Source: CAZBWE01 sp964568985 (GTDB lineage: Bacteria > Planctomycetota > Phycisphaerae > Sedimentisphaerales > Anaerobacaceae). Taken from it: a stretch of DNA of 13,404 bases. The stretch's first letter is position 1. Each line of letters starts with the position of its first letter. Below are positions 8,455 through 13,404 of this stretch, one piece after another. The DNA is taken from the NCBI GenBank assembly GCA_964568985.1, contig CAZMSP010000055.1, forward strand, positions 1 through 13,404. The letters are read 5' to 3'. Below the pieces are notes generated by a model. The model had not been told where the DNA came from, searched no databases, and saw only the letters and a list, made by a program, of their open reading frames with translations. A program made the position numbers and the translations under genes.

Positions 8455-8569
8455 TTCAGTGACTGATTAAACGCACCACGCACGTCTGCCCTGACGACGC
8501 TGAAGACCGGAATTTATTCGGGACAGTCTGTTTTTTGATTAACCCCCACCCATTTTTTTAGAGGTTGTT

Positions 8570-8770
8570 ATGAGGTATGCAGGACTTACAGATGAGCCGG
8601 AAAGAAGAAAACGGGAACATGGCAACCCTCGCGACTTCAGAGTTATGCAGCAATTCACTTCCGAGACGGCTGCCCGGCAATGGGAAAGGAGAATGACGGC
8701 CCAGGGATATGAGGAAGATACCAGCGGCAAAAGCTGGAAATATGGCTATACCTTTTCAATCAGAAGTTAG
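8570..8770 (+). CDS. Small GIY-YIG-like protein
   Basis: A 66-residue cytoplasmic protein. Its start is RYAGLTDEPERRKREHG, followed by FTSETAARQWERRM and a C-terminal WKYGYTF. This recalls the short GIY-YIG-like proteins that begin VYAGLTDDPERRKREHG, with the YAGLT strand standing for the YIG motif and the ERRKREH helix following. It is shorter than typical nuclease domains (about 80-90 residues), and the usual catalytic Glu/Asn end of the fold is not evident, so nuclease activity is doubtful. The ATG at 8570 has GAGG 5 nt upstream, and an in-frame stop at 8540-8542 rules out a much longer N-terminus. It stands alone between the deacetylase-like gene (115 nt gap) and the lipoprotein genes (273 nt gap). 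Confidence 0.55.
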   Translation: MRYAGLTDEPERRKREHGNPRDFRVMQQFTSETAARQWERRMTAQGYEEDTSGKSWKYGYTFSIRS

Positions 8771-8896
8771 TTCGTAGTTCGTTGTTCATAGTTTAAAATC
8801 CGCCGGAGGCGGGCAGTGAAATCCGGGGACACCAGTTATCAGCACACAAATCCATCACGCCTCGGTTATGCGACAAACCAAGCTTGAAAAAAACAG
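8771..8896. other. Gene-free stretch with a small palindrome
   Basis: No gene is seen. It holds TTCGTAGTTCGTTGTTCATAG, a loosely repetitive run directly after the small ORF, and the palindromic CCGCCGGAGGCGG at 8800-8812, which could form a 5-bp GC hairpin. The rest has no structure I can name. Confidence 0.4.
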
Positions 8897-8924
8897 TTGT
8901 CATTTCCATTTCCCGATATATAAT
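8897..8924 (+). promoter_or_regulatory. Candidate sigma-70-type promoter for the lipoprotein genes
   Basis: TTGTCA at 8897-8902 and TATAAT at 8919-8924 are separated by 16 bp, matching the housekeeping consensus at 11 of 12 positions. Transcription would begin near 8931, so the 5' untranslated leader would include the repeat element at 8942-9006 and the tandem repeat after it. This is the best promoter match noted in the window. Confidence 0.5.
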
Positions 8925-8941
8925 TATAAATCAAATAGTTC

Positions 8942-9000
8942 AAAGTGCCTAAAGTTACGGATTTATACGCCTATGGCGTATTATTTTTCAACTTTAGCTC
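8942..9000 (+). repeat. 59-nt intergenic repeat, copy 1
   Basis: This copy matches the reverse complement of 10286-10344 with about 5 differences in 59 positions. Its ends are themselves inverted: AAAGTGCCTAAAGT at the left and ACTTTAGCTCACTTT (to 9005) at the right. In the centre, ATACGCC-TAT-GGCGTAT is a perfect 7-bp palindrome. It has the build of a REP- or MITE-like element with terminal inverted repeats and no coding capacity. It lies in the leader of the first lipoprotein gene. Confidence 0.8.
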
Positions 9001-9023
9001 ACTTTAGTCACTTTAGCTCACTT
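8991..9023. repeat. Short tandem repeat of about 10 bp
   Basis: ACTTTAGCTC, ACTTTAGTC, ACTTTAGCTC and a partial ACTT follow each other directly, giving three and a half units. The tract begins with the right end of the 59-nt repeat and ends about 20 nt before the lipoprotein start, next to its ribosome site. Confidence 0.7.
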
Positions 9024-9043
9024 ATAATTATGGAGATTAGACA

Positions 9044-10252
9044 ATGAAACAAATAAAAGTTCTCAGTGGGTTTTTGACCGTCATGATTTCCTTATTGCTT
9101 TTGGCAGCAGGTTGTGCCCCATCAAGTGAAAAACCTGCTACACTTGAGGTTAAACCAAAAGAGCAAGCGCCAGAAATAACGGTCGAAACTGCCAAACCTG
9201 AAGTGGAACCCAAAGAACAAATTCCGGAAAAGCCACCAGCGATTGTTAAACCTGAAGCTGAACTGCCCCCGCAGCTTTCTGCGAAAGCAGACGCGGGGGT
9301 CGAACTGGCGCTGAAGTTCACTCAAGGAGACTCAACAACCTATAAAGTAATAGCTGAAGCCCAGAGGGACGTTAAAGGGGAAGGGGCTTTGTCGGAGGAC
9401 AGCGCATTCAAGGGGGGAGCCACCAGTAATAGAGTCGAAATGACTTTCACTCAGCAAATACAAACTGTCGACGATAAAGGTAATGCCGTTGCAAAGATTA
9501 CAATTGACGAGCTAAAGTATTTGGCGAAAGTCAAAGACAATGTTACTTTGGATTTCGATAGCTCCAGAGAAAAAGACCAGAATGGTCCTTTATACGAGCT
9601 AATTGGGCAAAGTTATACCATAGAAATCACTCCTGCAGGTCAGGTATCAAATATTATCGATTGTTCTCAGGCACAAGCTGCTGTTGAAGGTGACTCTCCA
9701 GACAACCAGGCAGCTTCAATATTGCTTAAGCCGAAAGCAATCAAGCTGCGTCACACAATCCCGGCCCTATCCATTACCGAGAAAAAGCAGTCCTTCGACG
9801 GTGAGCTCAGGACTGTCGAACCGTTACGACCGGGTGACAAGTGGAGCAATGTAAAGCCCTTTTCTTTTGGTATGATGGGCTCTAAATCGTACGAAAGAAT
9901 TTATACACTGAAAGATATCGAGGATGTGGATAATTGCCGGATTGCCGTTGTCCAGATGAAAGCCATTCCCTCCGCAGAGATGGCGGAGGAGCTGCATCAG
10001 GAGCAGGCACCGGATTTCTTCTCGAAAATGTTCGACAATACCGAAACATATACGGGCGGGTTAAAATTGGATTTGAGTGCCGGAAAAGTCAAGGAGTATT
10101 TTGAAAAATTGCAGTCAGAATGGGTTGCAGTGGACCCGGAGGCTGGACAAAAAGCAAACAGCGAACCTGCTGCGCTGAGGATGACCGCCACTCGTTTCTA
10201 CCGTATCGAGCTTGTCAGGGCGGAGCCTGCCGAAGTCCGAAAAGTCGATTAG
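9044..10252 (+). CDS. Lipoprotein of unknown function (first of a tandem pair)
   Basis: A 402-residue lipoprotein with a clear lipobox, LAAGC, and lipidated Cys24 after a hydrophobic stretch (FLTVMISLLLLAAG). Residue +2 is Ala, so by the Asp rule known in Enterobacteria it would not be kept in the inner membrane. A Pro/Glu/Lys-rich linker follows (about 31-80) with an internal repeat: KPKEQAPE and EPKEQIPE. The folded part begins near 88 (LKFTQGDSTTYKV), with ITPAGQVSNIID near 205-216, RPGDKWSNV and RIYTLKDIEDVDNCRIAVVQMK after it. These blocks recur in the next gene, so the two are paralogs; they may belong to a DUF6263-like group, which I cannot verify. The ATG is supported by GGAG 8 nt upstream. 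It is bracketed by the inverted 59-nt repeats, and a candidate promoter lies upstream. The function is unknown. Confidence 0.85.
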   Translation: MKQIKVLSGFLTVMISLLLLAAGCAPSSEKPATLEVKPKEQAPEITVETAKPEVEPKEQIPEKPPAIVKPEAELPPQLSAKADAGVELALKFTQGDSTTYKVIAEAQRDVKGEGALSEDSAFKGGATSNRVEMTFTQQIQTVDDKGNAVAKITIDELKYLAKVKDNVTLDFDSSREKDQNGPLYELIGQSYTIEITPAGQVSNIIDCSQAQAAVEGDSPDNQAASILLKPKAIKLRHTIPALSITEKKQSFDGELRTVEPLRPGDKWSNVKPFSFGMMGSKSYERIYTLKDIEDVDNCRIAVVQMKAIPSAEMAEELHQEQAPDFFSKMFDNTETYTGGLKLDLSAGKVKEYFEKLQSEWVAVDPEAGQKANSEPAALRMTATRFYRIELVRAEPAEVRKVD

Positions 10253-10285
10253 TTGGTAACTGGTAACTGATGATTGGTGAGTAGT

Positions 10286-10344
10286 GGGCTAAAGTGAAAA
10301 AATAATACGCCATAGGCGTATAAATCCACAACTTTAGGCACTTT
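10286..10344 (-). repeat. 59-nt intergenic repeat, copy 2 (inverted)
   Basis: This is the reverse complement of the copy at 8942-9000 with few differences, including the internal palindrome ATACGCC-ATA-GGCGTAT and the CTTTAGGCACTTT end. It lies between the two lipoprotein genes, so the first one is flanked by oppositely oriented copies. Its left boundary GTGGGCTAAAG also occurs at 11959, at the start of the HIT-dGTPase spacer. Confidence 0.8.
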
Positions 10345-10380
10345 ATTTAAGCATTTAACCGAGAACGGAAAGGAATAAAT

Positions 10381-11427
10381 TTGAAAATTGTACAATTTAT
10401 TTCTATAGCTGTTGCTATAGCCATTCTTGCAGGATGTGAACCAAGGGCCGAGCAGGAGAAACGGTTCGACCGTCTTGAGCGGCTCACCGTCGAAGGACTG
10501 CTAAGCAAGGAAAAAGAGCTATTAGCAGCTGGAAAAGAATTATTAACTGTTGATTTCCAGGAGGGTCAAATTCTAAGATATAAGTTTATCTCCAGCAGAG
10601 ATATTAGCATTGATTGGGACCCGCAGAAGAAACAACCCAAGCGTGGTAAAAGCTCCACCGACAAATTATCCGAGTCGATGGAGATGGTCGTTTCATACAC
10701 ACCTATCGAAGTAAACCCATTCGGTCTTACAACTATCAAAGCAACCTGCGAATCAGTGAAAATCAGGCGAAGCAAAGACTCACGGAGAGATGCTGTAGAA
10801 AGTCTTCGAGGCAAAACTTTCACGTTTACCGTCGGCCCAGCAGGCGAAATAGAGGACTATTCACAGCTGGCTGCGTTGATCAAAGAGATTGGTAAAAAGG
10901 CGTTTCTACCAGACACCAGCAGAGGGAGGATTAAAGATCCTGATATGATAGGCGATTTTGCCGCTGGTCAGTGGTTTCTGTGGGATTCGATTTCCAGTAT
11001 CGAAAAAGCTATTGAAGGTGTATCAATAGGACAAACCTGGAAATCAAAACTCCCTGTTCCTGGGTCGATGGTGATGCGAAGAGCAAGAGATGTTACATAC
11101 ACGCTTGCTGAAATCAGGCAGACTGAGAAAGGACGGCTCGCTGTTATAAGAAGCTCCTATTCGCCTGCCGAATCGGTCCTGGACAACTGGCCGCCAATGC
11201 CTTATTCCGGCAGATTCCAAATGCGAGGGACGTTTGGTTTCCTCAGGGGCTATAAAATTCTTCAACTGCAGGGCCAGGGTGAGGAACTATTCAATATCGA
11301 TGCCGGGCGAACAGAACAGTACAGCCAGCAGTATCATGTCCGGTTGCAGGCATCTATTCTTTTTGGTATCGGTGTAAAGCCACTATTAACTATGGAACAA
11401 AATTTCAAAATGCAGCTTCTCAAATAA
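10381..11427 (+). CDS. Lipoprotein of unknown function (second of a tandem pair)
   Basis: A 348-residue lipoprotein started by TTG with AGGA 7 nt upstream; no ATG in frame gives the signal peptide. The lipobox is ILAGC with lipidated Cys19. Residues about 21-53 are highly charged and probably helical (RAEQEKRFDRLERL and so on), taking the place of the Pro/Glu linker in the preceding gene. The remainder lines up with the first lipoprotein: VDFQEGQILRYKF, FTVGPAGEIEDYSQ, SIGQTWKSKLPVPG and VTYTLAEIRQTEKGRLAVI. The pair therefore arose by an old duplication and may act together at the outer membrane or cell surface, which is inference. It is 129 nt after the first gene and 20 nt before the HIT gene, so cotranscription with the latter is likely. 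The function is unknown. Confidence 0.83.
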   Translation: MKIVQFISIAVAIAILAGCEPRAEQEKRFDRLERLTVEGLLSKEKELLAAGKELLTVDFQEGQILRYKFISSRDISIDWDPQKKQPKRGKSSTDKLSESMEMVVSYTPIEVNPFGLTTIKATCESVKIRRSKDSRRDAVESLRGKTFTFTVGPAGEIEDYSQLAALIKEIGKKAFLPDTSRGRIKDPDMIGDFAAGQWFLWDSISSIEKAIEGVSIGQTWKSKLPVPGSMVMRRARDVTYTLAEIRQTEKGRLAVIRSSYSPAESVLDNWPPMPYSGRFQMRGTFGFLRGYKILQLQGQGEELFNIDAGRTEQYSQQYHVRLQASILFGIGVKPLLTMEQNFKMQLLK

Positions 11428-11447
11428 TTAGCGGAGGTAATTGCAGA

Positions 11448-11957
11448 TTGGAACGCAAAAATCTATGGGCGCCGTGGCGAATTAAGTACATTCAGGGCTT
11501 AAATGACAGCGGAGAATGCTTCATCTGCCACAATCTGGAAAATCCCCGGGATGACGACAAAAATCTGGTGCTGTGGCGAACAGACAAAAGCATCGTAATA
11601 CTAAATCGCTTTCCTTACAACAACGGCCATTTGCTGATAGCGCCAGCCCGGCATATCCCTGACCTTAACAAGACAACCGACGAGGAGCTATTGGAAATGC
11701 TCAAGCTGGTCAGGGAATCGCAAAAAGCCCTTTCGCTGGCGATAAAACCTCACGGTTTCAATGTCGGGATGAATTTCGGCAGATGCGCCGGAGCAGGACT
11801 GCCGGGGCACCTGCATATTCACATCGTGCCCCGATGGGATGGTGATACAAATTTTATGAGCGTATGCAGCGATACCGATGTCATCAGCCAAAGTTTGACC
11901 GAGCTTTTTGAGCTGTTAAAACAAATAAGCAAAGAAAATAATCTGCCGGGATTATAA
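11448..11957 (+). CDS. HIT-family protein, Ap4A phosphorylase/hydrolase-like
   Basis: A 169-residue cytoplasmic histidine-triad protein. The family cleaves dinucleoside polyphosphates such as Ap4A or nucleotide conjugates through a histidine-nucleotide intermediate. Visible signatures are the N-terminal LWAPWRIKYIQG (6-17), CFIC (24-27, a likely zinc pair), NRFPYNNGHLLIAP (53-66), GFNVGMNFGRCAGAGLPGH (103-121) and the triad H121-L-H123-I-H125-I-V-P-R-W with GDTNFM following. These match the Ap4A-phosphorylase-like branch rather than short HinT proteins. The TTG start is preceded by GGAGG (10 nt); there is no ATG near. It lies 20 nt after the second lipoprotein gene, probably in the same transcript. 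Family membership is certain; the preferred substrate is inferred. Confidence 0.9.
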   Translation: MERKNLWAPWRIKYIQGLNDSGECFICHNLENPRDDDKNLVLWRTDKSIVILNRFPYNNGHLLIAPARHIPDLNKTTDEELLEMLKLVRESQKALSLAIKPHGFNVGMNFGRCAGAGLPGHLHIHIVPRWDGDTNFMSVCSDTDVISQSLTELFELLKQISKENNLPGL

Positions 11958-12115
11958 GTGGGCTAAAGAGAATGCAAAAATTAAAGATTAAAAATCAAAA
12001 GTGTGGAACCGGCGCAAAGCGGCGGTGACTTCCTTAATTTTGCATCCTGATATTTGATTTTTAATATTCCTGTTTTTAGGCGCTTTAGGCTTCTTTGTGC
12101 CTCTGTGGCAAAAAA
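11958..12115. repeat. Repeat-rich spacer between HIT and dGTPase genes
   Basis: No gene is seen. Two complementary word pairs lie in the order A-B-A'-B': TGCAAAAATTAA (11973-11984) with TTAATTTTGCA (12034-12044), and ATTAAAAATCAAA (11987-11999) with TTTGATTTTTAAT (12053-12065, perfect). Between them is a GC-rich CCGGCGCAAAGCGGCGG. The spacer starts with GTGGGCTAAAG, as does copy 2 of the 59-nt repeat, and ends with GGCGCTTTAGGC, so the family's end sequences bracket this different interior. The tract before the dGTPase start reads CTTTGTGCCTCTGTGGC, with no clear ribosome site. Confidence 0.55.
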
Positions 12116-13312
12116 ATGTGTAATGAACTTGCCTGTTATGCGGTCAATGAAAAGACGAGTGGTTCGACCCGTTCGACTTCCTCAGCCCTCGGGACTCCTA
12201 ACGGAGGGCAGGCAGGCTCACCAGCCCGAGTGAAGTCGAGGGGCCGGGGTAGAAAGTTCCCGGAAAAGCCCCACCCATACCGCTCGGACTTCGAGCGCGA
12301 CCGCGACCGGATAATCCACTGCTCGGCCTTCAGGCGTTTGGAAGGTAAAACGCAGGTCTTCACGCCCGGACTGGATGACTATTACCGCACACGTCTTACG
12401 CACAGCATCGAAGTGGCACAAATAGGAAGGACCATTGCAAAAGAGCTTCGGCTGAACGTCAATCTAACCGAGGCAATATGCCTTGCACATGACTTGGGCC
12501 ATCCGCCTTTCGGACACGCTGGTGAAGCGGTCCTTAACGATTTGATGTCCGAATTTGGGGGATTCGAGCATAATAGGCAGAGTTTACGAATCGTTGATTT
12601 GCTCGAACATCCGTATCCGGATTTTTTCGGCCTGAACCTTATGTACGAGACCCGCCTGGGACTGGCCAGGCACCGAAGCACATATGATACGCCAAAGGAC
12701 GACGATTTCTGTGAGTCAAACTGTTCGCTCGAAGGCCAAGTTGTCAACATCGCTGACCGTATCGCATATAACTGCCACGACCTCGAAGATGGTATGAGGG
12801 CTGGGCTGATTAAGGGTAGGGGTAGTTCGCGAACTGCCCTTACAAAAATACAAATATTTACCGAAGCACAGAGGGCAATATTCGCAGATTCAATTGACGA
12901 CCGATTCATCCGCAGTACAAGGACTGTAAAGGCGATTATCGATAAGCTCGTTAGTGATTGCATCGAAGCAAGTAAAAAAGCCATTGTAGAAAACAACATA
13001 AGGACAATTGCTGATGTGTATAGTACGAGCGAAAATCTAATCGTGCTCTCAGCCGAAAGCGATGCTGAGCTTGCCGAGCTGGAAAAATTTTTGCTGAAAA
13101 ACTTTTATGAACATAAGTCATTGCTCCAAACAGGCAATAACGTTAAGAACTGGCTTGAGCAGCTCTTTGAAATGCTCTGTCAACAGCCGGAATTGATGCC
13201 GGGCTATTTCCGACGATTTATAGAAAAAGAAGGCCTGCAGCGGACCGTATGCGATTATATTGCAGGCATGACCGACAGGTTCTGCCTCAAAATGCTCGCC
13301 CCATTAGAATAA
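12116..13312 (+). CDS. Type-2 dGTPase-like HD-domain triphosphohydrolase
   Basis: A 398-residue cytoplasmic protein of the deoxyguanosinetriphosphate triphosphohydrolase-like family, which cleaves dNTPs to the nucleoside and triphosphate. Conserved blocks are HPYRSDFERDRDRIIHCSAFRR, GKTQVF, YYRTRLTHSIEVAQIGR with metal His96, AHDLGHPPFGHAGE with His125-Asp126, and NIADRIAYNCHDLEDGMRAG with Asp214, which completes the HD metal site. The ATG at 12116 is preferred over a TTG at 12095 because the protein then starts MCNELACYAVNE, which recalls the family's N-terminal LAPYA motif; neither has a good ribosome site. Between that motif and SRGRGRKFPE lie about 27 extra residues (about 15-41) rich in Ser, Gly and Thr, encoded by a palindromic repeat. 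A GTG at 12230 would avoid the insertion and give 360 residues. The gene is 158 nt after the HIT gene. Confidence 0.9.
   Translation: MCNELACYAVNEKTSGSTRSTSSALGTPNGGQAGSPARVKSRGRGRKFPEKPHPYRSDFERDRDRIIHCSAFRRLEGKTQVFTPGLDDYYRTRLTHSIEVAQIGRTIAKELRLNVNLTEAICLAHDLGHPPFGHAGEAVLNDLMSEFGGFEHNRQSLRIVDLLEHPYPDFFGLNLMYETRLGLARHRSTYDTPKDDDFCESNCSLEGQVVNIADRIAYNCHDLEDGMRAGLIKGRGSSRTALTKIQIFTEAQRAIFADSIDDRFIRSTRTVKAIIDKLVSDCIEASKKAIVENNIRTIADVYSTSENLIVLSAESDAELAELEKFLLKNFYEHKSLLQTGNNVKNWLEQLFEMLCQQPELMPGYFRRFIEKEGLQRTVCDYIAGMTDRFCLKMLAPLE
12160..12240. repeat. Palindromic repeat inserted in frame in the dGTPase N-terminus
   Basis: TTCGACTTC...CCTCGGG (12172-12193) is mirrored by CCCGAGTGAAGTCGAGGGG (12225-12243), an imperfect inverted repeat. 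GGTTCGAC, TTCGACTTC, CTCAG and GGGCAGGCAG recur in the reverse complement of 6449-6496. A CGAG word occurs at 12156-12159 and again at 12237-12240, exactly 81 nt apart, which would be consistent with a 4-bp target duplication and keeps the frame. The encoded residues replace the short link usual between LAPYA and SRGR in this family. Confidence 0.6.
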
Positions 13313-13334
13313 ACACAATGATTTCTAACGGGGC
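13298..13334. terminator. Stem-loop spanning the dGTPase stop codon
   Basis: GCCCCATTAGAA and TTCTAACGGGGC pair at 11 of 12 positions around a 13-nt loop that contains the TAA stop. No T-run follows on the plus strand, so it is not a canonical intrinsic terminator; it may act as an mRNA 3'-end stabiliser or a factor-dependent stop. An ATG at 13318 in the loop opens a frame to the window edge without a ribosome site and is not called as a gene. Confidence 0.4.
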
Positions 13335-13404
13335 TCGGAGATATTTAGCCTGCCTAAGCGACTTATTTGAAAAATTTCGCTTGAAAGTTATCCAGCCAAT
13401 GCTA

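Noticed and set aside
8490..8540. Intrinsic terminator after the deacetylase-like gene (T-run at 8531-8536)
   Set aside because: The T-run is present but I could not find a continuous stem before it, only short interrupted pairings.
8942..10344. CRISPR array or insertion sequence made by the repeats
   Set aside because: There are only two copies, in opposite orientation, enclosing a lipoprotein gene with no transposase or cas gene.
12382..12999. 205-codon minus-strand frame opposite the dGTPase gene
   Set aside because: Antisense shadow of a conserved HD-domain gene.
13318..13404. Open frame running off the right edge
   Set aside because: Only 29 codons are visible, there is no ribosome site and the ATG lies in the loop of a stem-loop.

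Overview
The window looks like a chromosomal segment of a Planctomycetota bacterium, most likely of the Phycisphaerae/Sedimentisphaerales type. This is an inference from three things. Two secreted enzymes carry dockerin-like modules of the kind common in that group (paired D-x-N/D-x-D/S-G calcium loops joined by a W-C-x-G-x-D linker). Intergenic regions are full of short palindromic repeats. TTG start codons are used repeatedly. There is no phage, transposase, CRISPR, rRNA or tRNA gene in view.

Layout. At the left edge, on the minus strand, lies the N-terminal membrane half of a probable PgpH-type HD phosphohydrolase (1-722, runs off the window). It is preceded on the same strand by ilvD (883-2550), dihydroxy-acid dehydratase of branched-chain amino acid synthesis. 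A divergent intergenic region of about 275 bp leads to plus-strand genes only. These are a large secreted GH3 glycosidase with dockerin-like, PA14, Fn3-like and LamG-type modules (2825-6385), a repeat-bearing 458-bp spacer, a secreted polysaccharide-deacetylase-like protein with a C-terminal dockerin-like module (6844-8454), and a tiny GIY-YIG-like ORF (8570-8770). Then come two tandem, distantly paralogous lipoproteins (9044-10252 and 10381-11427), a HIT-family Ap4A-phosphorylase-like protein (11448-11957) and a type-2 dGTPase-like HD phosphohydrolase (12116-13312).

How the genes fit together. The GH3 and deacetylase-like proteins share export signals and the same dockerin-like module type, so they plausibly work outside the cytoplasm on complex glycans. 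The second lipoprotein and the HIT gene are 20 nt apart and probably cotranscribed. The HIT and dGTPase proteins are both nucleotide-housekeeping enzymes. ilvD and the HD-phosphohydrolase gene may share a transcript.

Most notable non-genic signals: (1) a 59-nt repeat present in two near-identical, oppositely oriented copies bracketing the first lipoprotein gene, each with an internal perfect palindrome; (2) a palindromic dispersed repeat, related to one in the GH3-deacetylase spacer, that appears inserted in frame (exactly 81 nt, 27 codons) in the N-terminus of the dGTPase gene; (3) an HD phosphohydrolase that seems to lack the usual extracytoplasmic domain between its first two membrane segments. 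No clearly new multi-gene system is visible.
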